A DNA stretch of 36,615 nt. Source: Rickettsiales bacterium (GTDB lineage Bacteria > Pseudomonadota > Alphaproteobacteria > Rickettsiales > JABIRX01). A model generated the notes under the pieces. That model was not told where the DNA came from, did not search any database, and saw only the letters and a list, made by a program, of their open reading frames with translations. Positions 16,521-25,189 of this stretch are shown here, one piece after another (the stretch's first letter is position 1; each line of letters starts with the position of its first letter). The stretch lies in NCBI GenBank assembly GCA_016780625.1, contig JADHLN010000006.1:1-36615 (forward strand), written 5' to 3'. The translations under genes and the position numbers were made by a program.

Positions 16521-17352
16521 CTTTTACAATGGTTAAGTCAGGAGCATCAATCGCTTTCATTCCAACCACATGAAACCCTGAATCAACATAAAGTATTTCA
16601 CCAGTAACACCGCTACTTAATTCACTTATTAAATATAAACCACTTCTTCCAACATCATTGGTTGTTACATTTCTTTTTAATGGTGAATTATATTCATTCC
16701 ATTTTAGCATATATCTAAAATCACCTATGCCAGCAGCAGCTAATGTTCTTAATGGCCCAGCAGAAATTGCATTTACTCTTATATCATCTCTTCCTAGATC
16801 AGCTGCAAGATATCTAACACTTGATTCTAATGCTGACTTAGCTACACCCATTACATTATAGTGAGGCATTACCTTTTCAGCTCCATAATAGCTTAAAGTG
16901 AGCAAGCTTCCTCCTTTATTCATTATTTCTGCTGCTTTACGTGCTATTGCGGTAAATGAAAAACATGAAATATGCATTGTTTTCATAAAATTATCTAGGC
17001 TTGTATCAACATATCGGCCTTTTAATTCATTTTTATCTGAATATGCTATAGCATGAACTACAAAATCTATTGATCCCCATTCAGACTTTAATTTATCAAA
17101 TAAAGCATCAATTGAGTCTTGATTAGTTACATCACATTCCACTAGTAATTTTGAATCTATAGATTCAGCTAAAGGCTTAACTCTTTTTTCCAAAACTTCA
17201 CCTTGATAAGAAAAAGCTAATTCTGCACCTTGTGCGTGCGCAGCTTTTGCAATTCCCCATGCAATAGATTTATCATTGGCAACACCCATTATCAGGCCTT
17301 TTTTTCCTTTTAATATGTCTCCGTTAAAAATTTTTTCATCATTAAATGACAT
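16513..17352 (-). CDS. fabI: Enoyl-[acyl-carrier-protein] reductase (NADH), FabI
   Basis: Reduces enoyl-ACP in the last step of each fatty-acid elongation cycle. The 279-aa short-chain dehydrogenase has the cofactor-binding KKGLIMGVANDKSIAWGIAK segment, VVHAIAYSDKNELKGRY (the alphaproteobacterial FabI form), SYYGAEKVMPHYNVMGVAK with the catalytic Tyr165 and Lys172, and NAISAGPLRTLAAAGI. About ten extra residues follow the usual C-terminus. It is 13 nt after a lipoprotein gene and overlaps the DUF1189 gene by 8 nt. It is the only fatty-acid synthesis gene here. Assignment is confident. Confidence 0.95.
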   Translation of the reverse strand: MSFNDEKIFNGDILKGKKGLIMGVANDKSIAWGIAKAAHAQGAELAFSYQGEVLEKRVKPLAESIDSKLLVECDVTNQDSIDALFDKLKSEWGSIDFVVHAIAYSDKNELKGRYVDTSLDNFMKTMHISCFSFTAIARKAAEIMNKGGSLLTLSYYGAEKVMPHYNVMGVAKSALESSVRYLAADLGRDDIRVNAISAGPLRTLAAAGIGDFRYMLKWNEYNSPLKRNVTTNDVGRSGLYLISELSSGVTGEILYVDSGFHVVGMKAIDAPDLTIVKDE

Positions 17353-17365
17353 AAGATAACCTTTT

Positions 17366-17803
17366 TTAATTTTTACTAGTTAAATTCTTCCAAATTTTTG
17401 GTGCCACTCTACAAGCAACCCCATTATGAGCAAATTCTTCATCATTATATCTTACTTTTTGAAAATATTCACGGCAATATAAATTTTTAGAAACTATTTT
17501 AAAAGAATCTTTGAGCTTAAATTCAGATTTAAGTTTTTGATCTTTTGATGAATAGTTTATATTTTTACCGTCAAATTCATTTTCTAGAGTTTTATTAAGT
17601 TCTTCATTATAATTTGTCAAGTTTTCAGAGCTTATTGTAACAGTATAAACCTGCTCAATTGGGTATGATAACTCAGTATAATCAAAAGGAAATTCTACTT
17701 CAGTTAGATCTTCTTTATTGGCTATTTCTTTTTTAGGCAAGTAATTAGCACAGCTAGTAAATGAAATGAGAGCTAAAAATATAAAAATAAGTTTATAATG
17801 CAT
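17366..17803 (-). CDS. Lipoprotein, surface-antigen-like C-terminal motif
   Basis: A 145-aa lipoprotein: MHYKLIFIFLALISFTSC signal peptide, Cys18 as the probable lipidated residue (Phe at -3). The mature part is charged. The C-terminus has LYCREYFQKVRYNDEEFAHN, then GVACR and IWKNL, which resembles the C-R-E-Y...G-x-A-C-R...W pattern of the Rickettsia 17-kDa / RT0821-type surface antigens. The glycine-rich zipper domain of those antigens is absent. The gene lies between perM and fabI (25 and 13 nt gaps) and is probably co-transcribed. Homology to the surface antigens is a suggestion only. Confidence 0.55.
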   Translation of the reverse strand: MHYKLIFIFLALISFTSCANYLPKKEIANKEDLTEVEFPFDYTELSYPIEQVYTVTISSENLTNYNEELNKTLENEFDGKNINYSSKDQKLKSEFKLKDSFKIVSKNLYCREYFQKVRYNDEEFAHNGVACRVAPKIWKNLTSKN

Positions 17804-17828
17804 AATGTACCTAAAAATTAGTTATTAT

Positions 17829-18881
17829 TTATTTATTTAAAAAATATTTTGATTGTAAATATTTTTTTACAGTTAATCTTACCAAAACTCCAACTATTGC
17901 AATTGTTGGTATAGCAAATAATACTCCAACAAAGCCAAATAAACTTCCTCCAGCTAGCAAAGCAAAAATAATAATAGCAGGATGAATGCCAACTTTATTA
18001 CCTACTAATTTAGGAGTAATAAAATTACCCTCAATAAATTGCCCTATAATAAAAATCATTAGAACTATTATTATTGATAATGGATTACTATATTGGAAAA
18101 TTGCCACTACAACACCTATAAACATACCTAAAAAAACTCCAAAATATGGCACGAAAGAAACTATGCCCGTTAAAAATCCAATTAAAAACCCATAATTAAG
18201 ACCAATTATTGATAGTGAAATAGCATAGAACACACCAAGAATTAAACATACATTTGTTTGCCCTCTAATATATCCGGACAATACTCTATCTATCTCTTTA
18301 AATTGCTGGTTTGTTTCTTTTTTTATTTTTCTAGGGATAAGATTAGCTATATTGGTAACAATTTTATTCCAGTCTCTTAATAGATAAAAAGTTACTATTG
18401 GGGTGATAAATAGTAAAACAAATAAATTAATAAATTTTAATGATGATTGCCATATATTGCTAAAAATACTTGAAGAAAACTTTAAGCTAAATTCAGAAAT
18501 TTCTTTTAATAAACCAAAATTGTAACTTTCTTCATAACCAATTTTACTATAAAAATCTGTTAAATAAGGAGCTATAAGGCTATCAATGCCTTTAATATAT
18601 TCTGGAATCTTGGCTATTAAAGATTTAGTTTGAATATATAATATAGGGCCAATTACATATATAAAAGCTGTAATTATAATGATAAATACAGCAAGAATTA
18701 AAATTGCTGCAATAGTTCTGGAAATTTTTACTTTTTCTAACTTACTAGCTGCAGGATCAAGAAAATAGGCAATAATTGTTCCTATTATGAATGGTAATAA
18801 TATGTTGCTTATTGAATGTAAGAAAAAAACAGCGCCTAAGATAACTAATAATGTAAGCACTAACTTTGTAATTAAATTCAT
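17829..18881 (-). CDS. AI-2E / PerM family transporter
   Basis: A 350-aa inner-membrane protein of the AI-2E transporter (UPF0118) superfamily. Helices appear near residues 5-25, 28-45, 58-80, 145-170, 205-230, 235-260, 268-285 and 305-335. The family signature is clear: FIEGNFITPKLVGNKVGIHP near residues 285-304, then AGGSLFGFVGVLFAIP. Members export small molecules or ions; the substrate cannot be inferred here. It starts 3 nt after the DUF2066 gene, an arrangement I recall from other alphaproteobacteria but have not checked. Confident for family, open for role. Confidence 0.88.
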   Translation of the reverse strand: MNLITKLVLTLLVILGAVFFLHSISNILLPFIIGTIIAYFLDPAASKLEKVKISRTIAAILILAVFIIIITAFIYVIGPILYIQTKSLIAKIPEYIKGIDSLIAPYLTDFYSKIGYEESYNFGLLKEISEFSLKFSSSIFSNIWQSSLKFINLFVLLFITPIVTFYLLRDWNKIVTNIANLIPRKIKKETNQQFKEIDRVLSGYIRGQTNVCLILGVFYAISLSIIGLNYGFLIGFLTGIVSFVPYFGVFLGMFIGVVVAIFQYSNPLSIIIVLMIFIIGQFIEGNFITPKLVGNKVGIHPAIIIFALLAGGSLFGFVGVLFAIPTIAIVGVLVRLTVKKYLQSKYFLNK

Positions 18882-18884
18882 TCT

Positions 18885-19958
18885 TTACCTTAACTGCAAT
18901 ATTACAAAATCTTTTTCTCTACTTATTTTAAAGCCAAATTGCTGTAGATAGTCTATTACCTCTAGAGGTTTGTTAAAAAACTCTATTGTAATTTTTGCAT
19001 ATCTTGCTGAGAAAGCATCTATTCTAAAATTTGATACTACATCTAATTTTTCAAGCTTTTCTTGCATTTCATGTAGTTGTTTTAAATTACTTACTTTAAT
19101 TATAAAATTTTGCTTATTTGCTGACTCAGTTTCTTCATTATATTTCATCCAACCATTTTCAATATTTTCAGTGATACGTTTTACTAGATAATCCATATGT
19201 TTAGTATGATTTTCATCTTTTACGCCTTCCGACTTTGCTACTAAAATGCTATTATCTGAATCACCTAACTGTTTTAAATAAGCTTTAAACTCTACCTCTT
19301 CTGCTAATGTTTGATAATAATATTTGAGGTCAGCAATAATAATTTCGTTAACCTGATAAGATTTTGTTAGCTCTTCAATTTGCTCTTCTGTCATATTGTA
19401 TAATTCGCTAACTTTGAAATTCATCATATCATCTATATCACCAGGTAATATTTTTATATCTACAATTTGACTAGCCTTGCCTCTTAACCAGGCATCATAC
19501 CAAACATTGCCTTTCTGCCATAGTTTGATCATCCCATTTTCATCATAAAGAGGAATAATTAATATGGATAATTTATTTATTTTTTTATTTAATAAATGGT
19601 TATTGATAAAAAATTTGGTTTGCTCAGGAGCAAATGAAATATCTAACAAAGCTTTGTAGCTTTGGTTAGTAATAATTTCACTTTTATATTCTATTGATTG
19701 GACAATATTTGTTATCTGCTCAAATTCAAATTCTTGATCTTTTAAATCTGAAAAAAACCTTTCAAGCATAATCCTGAAGGCAGTTTTTTGTGCGTAAGCA
19801 ATTGCTTTTTTACGCGCTTCTTCAGAAGTTAGACCTACCTCATTTACTGAAATATTTTTTACTGTAAATCTTTCATTATCAGTGATATTATTTTCATCTG
19901 CTATTGCATTAAACACACTTAAAAAACTGATAGATATGATAATTATTAGTCTAAGCAT
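18885..19958 (-). CDS. DUF2066-type exported protein
   Basis: A 357-aa protein with a signal peptide ([20 protein letters not shown], cleavage before DEN). The mature N-terminus, FTVKNISVNEVGLTSEEARK, a helix with ARKKAIAYAQKTAFRIMLERF and then YKALLDISFAPEQTKFFINN, fits the alphaproteobacterial DUF2066 pattern. The middle holds ILIIPLYDENG and LWQKGNVWYDAW, the C-terminus a small alpha/beta unit. Periplasmic location is inferred from the signal peptide. It overlaps ybgC by 13 nt and precedes the PerM gene by 3 nt. The family has no established function; assignment is moderate. Confidence 0.62.
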   Translation of the reverse strand: MLRLIIIISISFLSVFNAIADENNITDNERFTVKNISVNEVGLTSEEARKKAIAYAQKTAFRIMLERFFSDLKDQEFEFEQITNIVQSIEYKSEIITNQSYKALLDISFAPEQTKFFINNHLLNKKINKLSILIIPLYDENGMIKLWQKGNVWYDAWLRGKASQIVDIKILPGDIDDMMNFKVSELYNMTEEQIEELTKSYQVNEIIIADLKYYYQTLAEEVEFKAYLKQLGDSDNSILVAKSEGVKDENHTKHMDYLVKRITENIENGWMKYNEETESANKQNFIIKVSNLKQLHEMQEKLEKLDVVSNFRIDAFSARYAKITIEFFNKPLEVIDYLQQFGFKISREKDFVILQLR

Positions 19959-20347
19959 TTATGCAATAAATTTTTAATTTTTAATGGTATGGGTGATGGC
20001 TTTAATTTTTCATTAACAATCACCACTCTCACTTTTATAAAACAAATTTTTGTATTTTCCAGATATATATTTTGTTCCATCCATAATTGCACCCCCCCAA
20101 CTTCTGAAATATTTGTTTTTACCGTAATTAAATCATCTAATATTGCAGGTTTTAATAATTCCATCTCTACATTTTTTATTACAAATAGAATTTTATGTTC
20201 TGCATGAGCAATTTTATGAGTTATCCCTAACTTCCTTAAAAATTCTGTACGTGAACGTTCAGCATATTTTAAATAATTACCGTAATAAACAACACCTCCT
20301 GCATCAGTATCTTCATAATATATTCTAAAATTATCACTTGAAATCAT
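19946..20347 (-). CDS. ybgC: YbgC-type acyl-CoA thioesterase
   Basis: A 133-aa single hot-dog domain. The active-site motif is at the N-terminus: [20 protein letters not shown] with the catalytic Asp at residue 15, followed by [13 protein letters not shown]. YbgC hydrolyses short acyl-CoA and usually sits at the head of the tol-pal cluster. Here it follows ruvB with a 4-nt overlap, as in many proteobacteria, but tolQRAB-pal is replaced by DUF2066 and PerM genes. The usual His after VVY is Tyr-Gly here. Assignment is confident. Confidence 0.9.
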   Translation of the reverse strand: MISSDNFRIYYEDTDAGGVVYYGNYLKYAERSRTEFLRKLGITHKIAHAEHKILFVIKNVEMELLKPAILDDLITVKTNISEVGGVQLWMEQNIYLENTKICFIKVRVVIVNEKLKPSPIPLKIKNLLHKCLD

Positions 20348-21360
20348 GACATTAAATCAATTAATTTTTTGGGGTATTCTATTCCTAGATGAAGACAAGC
20401 TTTTTCAGTTATTACTCTACCTCTTGGAGTTTTGCTTATTAAGCCTTGCTGTAACAAATAAGGCTCAATTGTTTCTTCTATTGAATCTTTTTGCTCAGAC
20501 AAGCCAGCAGCAATAGTCTCAATACCAACGGGCCCGCCCTGATAATTTTCATTAATATAATTTAAATATTTTCTGTCTAGTGAATCTAAGCCAAAATTAT
20601 CTACCTCTAGAATATCCAATGATTTTTTGGCAATTTTAGCGTCAATTTCTTTTAAATCTTCATATATTGCAAAATCTCTTACTCTCTTTAGTAATCTTAG
20701 AGCTATACGAGGAGTACCTCTTGACCTTGTAGCGATCTCATTTGCTGCATCTTCTGATATTACAAAATCTAATATTTTAGCTCCCCTTATTATTACCGCT
20801 GCAAGTTCAGAAATATGATAAAAATTTAAGCGTAGAGGTATACCAAACCTATCTCGAAGAGGATTAGAAATTAAACCCATCCTTGTTGTTGCTCCAATCA
20901 AGGTGAATTTAGGCAAATCAATTCTTACCGTTCTTGCTGCAGGCCCCTCCCCTATTATGATATCTAGCTTAAAATCTTCCATAGCAGAATATAAAACCTC
21001 TTCTACTTGGGTATTCATTCTATGAATTTCATCGATAAACAAAATATCATTTGCAGATAAATTAGATAAAATAGCTGCTAAATCACCTGATTTACTAAGA
21101 ATTGGACCAGTTGTTGCCTTAAAATTTACTTGTAATTCTTTGGCTATAATGCCTGCAAGAGTTGTTTTGCCCAAACCAGGAGGTCCGAAAAATAAAATAT
21201 GATCTAGATTAGTTTCTAATTTTTTTGCAGCATTTATATAAACTGCAAGATTATTTTTGATGTTTTTTTGGCCTATAAATTCATTCAAAAAATCTGGCCT
21301 TAAAATATTGCCTATTTCTTCAACTGATTCTTCTGGATTTATGATACGTGAATCTTTCAT
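20344..21360 (-). CDS. ruvB: Holliday junction branch migration ATPase RuvB
   Basis: The AAA+ motor that drives branch migration of Holliday junctions with RuvA. The 338-aa protein has Walker [10 protein letters not shown] near residues 59-67, Walker [11 protein letters not shown] near 110, the [18 protein letters not shown] arginine-finger region, and the C-terminal winged helix with [15 protein letters not shown] and [17 protein letters not shown]. It overlaps ruvA by 4 nt upstream and ybgC by 4 nt downstream. ruvC is separate, at 23951-24448. Assignment is certain. Confidence 0.97.
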   Translation of the reverse strand: MKDSRIINPEESVEEIGNILRPDFLNEFIGQKNIKNNLAVYINAAKKLETNLDHILFFGPPGLGKTTLAGIIAKELQVNFKATTGPILSKSGDLAAILSNLSANDILFIDEIHRMNTQVEEVLYSAMEDFKLDIIIGEGPAARTVRIDLPKFTLIGATTRMGLISNPLRDRFGIPLRLNFYHISELAAVIIRGAKILDFVISEDAANEIATRSRGTPRIALRLLKRVRDFAIYEDLKEIDAKIAKKSLDILEVDNFGLDSLDRKYLNYINENYQGGPVGIETIAAGLSEQKDSIEETIEPYLLQQGLISKTPRGRVITEKACLHLGIEYPKKLIDLMS

Positions 21361-21953
21361 TTAGCTAATTTTTGCAATGATTTGGTAATTATTTGAGATA
21401 AATCATTTTCATCTGCAACTATGTCTTTAACTATATTCAATATTTGCGATCTTTGATAACCTAAATTTTCTAATGCTGATAATGAATCTCTTAATAAATT
21501 ATTATTATCTTTTTGGCTATTATCTTGTGATATTGAAATAATGTTACTTATGTTGTTTTCTACTTTATCTTTTAGATCATTTATTATCCTAGCCGCAGCT
21601 TTAGCGCCTATACCACTTACTTGTGTAAAAGCAGCTTTATTTTCAAATAAAATAGCATCTATTATAGCTCTAGCATCTAATACACCTATAATATTTAGAG
21701 CTGTTTTTGCACCAATACCACTTACCTTATTGAGCTTTAAAAAAATCTCTTTATCAGCAATATCAAAAAAGCCAAATAAGGATATATCATCTTCTCTTAC
21801 TGCTGTATGAATATAGACAAATAATTCATCATTTTTTTGAATATTGGCAAGGTTTCTGGAGCCTATATTAACTTGATAGCCAGTATTATTTACTTCAAGC
21901 AATATTGAGTTATCAAAAATATTTATTATTTTTCCTCTAAGAGAACCTATCAT
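21357..21953 (-). CDS. ruvA: Holliday junction binding protein RuvA
   Basis: Binds the four-way junction and loads RuvB. The 198-aa protein begins [21 protein letters not shown] (OB-fold), has two helix-hairpin-helix motifs ([19 protein letters not shown] and [19 protein letters not shown] near residues 72-125) and a C-terminal RuvB-binding domain ([16 protein letters not shown]). It starts 1 nt after fumC and overlaps ruvB by 4 nt, so it depends on the fumC promoter. Assignment is certain. Confidence 0.96.
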   Translation of the reverse strand: MIGSLRGKIINIFDNSILLEVNNTGYQVNIGSRNLANIQKNDELFVYIHTAVREDDISLFGFFDIADKEIFLKLNKVSGIGAKTALNIIGVLDARAIIDAILFENKAAFTQVSGIGAKAAARIINDLKDKVENNISNIISISQDNSQKDNNNLLRDSLSALENLGYQRSQILNIVKDIVADENDLSQIITKSLQKLAK

Positions 21954-21954
21954 T

Positions 21955-23349
21955 TTATGCTTTTGGCTTAATCATTTCATGAGGCTTAATATAAGAATCA
22001 AACTCACTTTCTGTTAATAAACTTAATTCTAATGCTGCTTGTTTAAGAGTTAATGATTTTTCATGAGCATATTTTGCTATTTTAGCAGCATTATCATAAC
22101 CAATATGTGGATTTAATGCTGTTACTAACATTAATGATTTTTCCATTAATTCTTTAATATTGCCCTCATTAGCAGTAATGCCTATCACAGCTTTATCATT
22201 AAAGCTATTTATGCCATCTGCTATTAAATTTATTGATTGTAATAAATTATAAATCATTACTGGTTTAAAAACATTTAATTCAAAATGACCATTTGAACCA
22301 GCTATAGAAATAGTAGTATGGTTACCCATAACTTGACTGCAAACCATTGTTAAAGCTTCACATTGCGTAGGATTAACTTTACCAGGCATGATTGATGAAC
22401 CAGGCTCATTTGCAGGCAATGATATTTCTCCTAAGCCTGACCTTGGACCAGAGCCAAGAAGCCTAATATCATTAGCTATTTTCATCAAGCTTACCGCTAT
22501 ATTATTTAAGGCCCCACTAGTTTCTACGATAGCATCATGAGCTGCTAATGCTTCAAATTTATTTTCAGCTGTAATAAATGGTAAATTTGTTAATTTTTGA
22601 ACTTGCTCAGCAAACTCTTTAGCAAAAGCTGCATATGAGTTTAAACCTGTTCCAACCGCTGTACCACCTTGAGCTAACTGATATATATTTGGTAATGTAT
22701 TTTTTACTCTTGCTATAGAATATTTTATTTGGGTAGCATAACCAGAGAATTCTTGCCCTAATGTTAATGGAGTCGCATCTTGTAAGTGAGTTCTACCAAT
22801 TTTTATTATGTCTTTAAATTTATTTTGCTTTTCTAGTAATGAGGCATGTAATTTTTCTAATGCAGGAAGTAAATTTTCATTTATATCCAATGCTGCTGCT
22901 ATATGCATTGCAGTTGGGAAAGTATCATTTGAGGATTGCCCCATATTAACATGATCATTAGGATGAACAGGGTCTTTGCTACCCAACTCTCCACCTAATA
23001 TTTCTATAGCTCTGTTTGATATTACTTCATTAATATTCATATTGCTTTGAGTACCAGAGCCTGTTTGCCAGACAACTAATGGAAAATTATCAGCTAAAGA
23101 CCCTGAAATTATCTCATCGGCAGCTTTAATGATAGCTTCGGCTTTTTCTTGATCTAATTTATTATTTTTTAAATTAACTAAGGCAGCAGATTTTTTTAAA
23201 ATTGCTAATGCCTTTATTAAAGTTTTAGGCATTTTTTCGGTGCCTATTTTAAAATTTTCCAATGATCTTTCTGTTTGAGCTCCCCAATATTTGCTGCTAT
23301 CAACTTTTATTTCGCCAATAGAGTCAGTTTCGATTCTGTATTGTGACAT
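21955..23349 (-). CDS. fumC: Fumarate hydratase class II
   Basis: Converts fumarate to malate in the TCA cycle; the oxygen-stable, iron-free enzyme. The 464-aa protein has [20 protein letters not shown] near 95-115, [20 protein letters not shown] near 129-148, the superfamily signature [15 protein letters not shown] near 318-332, and the usual [21 protein letters not shown]-terminal region. It is the first gene of a nine-gene minus-strand run with DNA repair and envelope genes. A GAGGAG ribosome site precedes the ATG, and an inverted repeat lies 44 nt upstream. Assignment is certain. Confidence 0.97.
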   Translation of the reverse strand: MSQYRIETDSIGEIKVDSSKYWGAQTERSLENFKIGTEKMPKTLIKALAILKKSAALVNLKNNKLDQEKAEAIIKAADEIISGSLADNFPLVVWQTGSGTQSNMNINEVISNRAIEILGGELGSKDPVHPNDHVNMGQSSNDTFPTAMHIAAALDINENLLPALEKLHASLLEKQNKFKDIIKIGRTHLQDATPLTLGQEFSGYATQIKYSIARVKNTLPNIYQLAQGGTAVGTGLNSYAAFAKEFAEQVQKLTNLPFITAENKFEALAAHDAIVETSGALNNIAVSLMKIANDIRLLGSGPRSGLGEISLPANEPGSSIMPGKVNPTQCEALTMVCSQVMGNHTTISIAGSNGHFELNVFKPVMIYNLLQSINLIADGINSFNDKAVIGITANEGNIKELMEKSLMLVTALNPHIGYDNAAKIAKYAHEKSLTLKQAALELSLLTESEFDSYIKPHEMIKPKA

Positions 23350-23392
23350 TTACTCCTCAATAATTTTATTAATATAGTAATTTTTAATGCCT

Positions 23393-23409
23393 TAAATGTT
23401 CGACATTTA
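23393..23409. promoter_or_regulatory. Inverted repeat upstream of fumC (possible operator)
   Basis: TAAATGT-TCG-ACATTTA is a perfect 7-bp inverted repeat with a 3-nt centre. It sits 44 nt upstream of the fumC ATG, in the 173-nt divergent space before the gene at 23523. Position suits a repressor site for the fumC-ruvAB run. No known regulator motif is claimed. Confidence 0.35.
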
Positions 23410-23522
23410 TATCCACTATCTTTTTAATAAAGAAATCAGAAGAAAGCAAATAGATAAAATGATAAATTTATTGTTTTTTATAAATCTAGCTATAAATATA
23501 TTTTCAACTTTATTTATTTGAT

Positions 23523-23948
23523 ATGTTAAAGGAGAGAATATCATATAAGGAAGCTACTGCTTTATACAGAGTTTCTTTACATTTGATACAAAGCAAAAAT
23601 TATCCCAAACTTAAATCCACTCTGGAATCTTTTTTTAAAAAATATAACAAACCAAGCCCCTATGCGGTTCATGCTTTAATAGGAGAAATATCTGTTAATC
23701 TGCCACATGAAGAATTTGATATTTTTTCAGAATTCCTGCTAAATAAATTGGGCATATCTTCATCTGAATTAGAAAAATATCTAAAAAAACGCATTAAAAT
23801 AATAATGTCTGATAACTTCAGCGAAATGCCTTCTATCTCTTATGACCCAACAAATCAGGCAGAGGAAATAATCAAAAAAGCTATTGATTTAGATAAAAAA
23901 CTTAATTCTACTAATAAAAAAGAATGGTCTAAATTCTTGGCCGCTTAA
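23523..23948 (+). CDS. Uncharacterised hydrophilic protein, 141 aa
   Basis: No family is recognised. The 141-aa product is hydrophilic and mostly helical, with no signal peptide or membrane segment. Visible stretches are ISYKEATALYRVSLHLIQSK, PSPYAVHALIGEISVNLP near residues 48-65, a SSSELEKYLKKRIKI helix and an acidic-basic C-terminal helix ending KEWSKFLAA. No Shine-Dalgarno sequence precedes the ATG. It is divergent from fumC and ends 2 nt from the convergent end of ruvC, so it separates ruvC from ruvAB. Codon and base use look like the neighbours. It is probably a real cytoplasmic protein; nothing more can be said. Confidence 0.7.
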   Translation: MLKERISYKEATALYRVSLHLIQSKNYPKLKSTLESFFKKYNKPSPYAVHALIGEISVNLPHEEFDIFSEFLLNKLGISSSELEKYLKKRIKIIMSDNFSEMPSISYDPTNQAEEIIKKAIDLDKKLNSTNKKEWSKFLAA

Positions 23949-23950
23949 TT

Positions 23951-24448
23951 TTAACTATTAGCTATAATCTTAGATTCTGTTCTATTTATATAAAAATGAG
24001 TTAAAGCAATTGCTAATGCGTCAGATTCATCATAATGCTTCATTACTGCTTTTGGTAACATAAATTTTACCATTCTTTGAACTTGCTCCTTATCCGCTCT
24101 ACCATTACCAGCTATGGATTTTTTTATTTGAGTTGGGCTATATTCAAAAATTTTATCACTATATTGAAGTGCTGTGGCAATAATTGCTCCTCTAGCATGA
24201 CCTAATTTTAAGGAGCTTGCAGGATTTTTATTAACAAAACTTTCTTCAATTGCAATATGATCTGGTTTAATTTTTGTTAGCAAAAATGAAATATTATTAA
24301 TAATTAAAGATAGCTTTGCAGTTAGTGACTCCTCTTTACTAGCGTTAATTATATCTGATTCTATGTATTTAATAGAATTATCAGCTAATATTTCTATTGC
24401 TGCGTAGCCTATTTTATTTAAGGCAGGATCAATGGCAAAAATAATCAC
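23951..24448 (-). CDS. ruvC: Holliday junction resolvase RuvC
   Basis: The endonuclease that cuts Holliday junctions moved by RuvAB. The 165-aa protein shows the RNase H-like metal site: Asp7 in IIFAIDPALNKIGYA, Glu68 in HIAIEES, and the C-terminal acidic pair in HYDESDALAIALTH near residue 140. SSLKLGHARGAI and PTQIKKSIAGNGRADKEQV are further family motifs. It lies 9 nt downstream of yebC in a yebC-ruvC order common in proteobacteria, with metZ further upstream. Assignment is certain. Confidence 0.96.
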   Translation of the reverse strand: MIIFAIDPALNKIGYAAIEILADNSIKYIESDIINASKEESLTAKLSLIINNISFLLTKIKPDHIAIEESFVNKNPASSLKLGHARGAIIATALQYSDKIFEYSPTQIKKSIAGNGRADKEQVQRMVKFMLPKAVMKHYDESDALAIALTHFYINRTESKIIANS

Positions 24449-24457
24449 TTTTATAAG

Positions 24458-25171
24458 TTAAATATTAACATAAATATTTTGTATATCATCATCATTTTCT
24501 AGAGCCTCAACCAATCTTGCAATTGATTCTTGCTGCTCATCATCTATTTCTATTAAATTTTTAGGCAACCATTCAAGCCCCATATTTGTAGGGTTGTCAT
24601 ATTTTTTTAAGATTTCATCTCTTACTATTGAAAACTCGTTAAGGGATGTAACAACTTCATAAAATTCAGAATTACTTTCAATTGACTCAGCTCCAGCCTC
24701 AACCGCAAGCTCAAACAACTCCTCTTCATTAATATCTTCTTTGGCGAATCTTATTATTCCTTTCCTATCAAACATAAAAGAAACACTTCCTGATTCAGCT
24801 AGCTGACCACCATTTTTGTTAAAAATAGTTCTAACAGATGAAGCCGTTCTATTTCTATTATCTGTTAAAGCCTCTACTATTATAGCTGTTTTAGCCGGCC
24901 CATATCCTTCATATCTTAACTCTTCATAATTATCAGCCGAATTGTCAGATGATGCTTTATCTATTGCATTATTAATTTTATCTTTGGGCATATTTGCAGA
25001 TTTTGCCGCGATAATTGCAGCTCTTAATCTGGGGTTGCTTTCAGGATCTAAATCTCCTGATTTAGCAGCTACAGTAATTTCACGGATAAGGCGCGTAAAT
25101 ATTTTGGCTCTTTTTGAATCTTGAGCTGCTTTCCTATGTTTTATATTTGCAAATTTTGAATGTCCTGCCAT
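24458..25171 (-). CDS. yebC: YebC/PmpR family protein
   Basis: A 237-aa member of the YebC family, known as DNA-binding regulators and, for some members, as factors that relieve ribosome stalling. The N-terminus MAGHSKFANIKHRKAAQDSK is nearly invariant in the family, and AAKSANMPKDKINNAIDKAS, the YEGYGPAKTAIIVEALTDNR block and the EWLPKNLIEID segment follow. Length is normal. It is 18 nt after metZ and 9 nt before ruvC. Assignment is certain; precise role is not. Confidence 0.95.
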   Translation of the reverse strand: MAGHSKFANIKHRKAAQDSKRAKIFTRLIREITVAAKSGDLDPESNPRLRAAIIAAKSANMPKDKINNAIDKASSDNSADNYEELRYEGYGPAKTAIIVEALTDNRNRTASSVRTIFNKNGGQLAESGSVSFMFDRKGIIRFAKEDINEEELFELAVEAGAESIESNSEFYEVVTSLNEFSIVRDEILKKYDNPTNMGLEWLPKNLIEIDDEQQESIARLVEALENDDDIQNIYVNI

Positions 25172-25189
25172 TTTATTTCCTATTTCATT

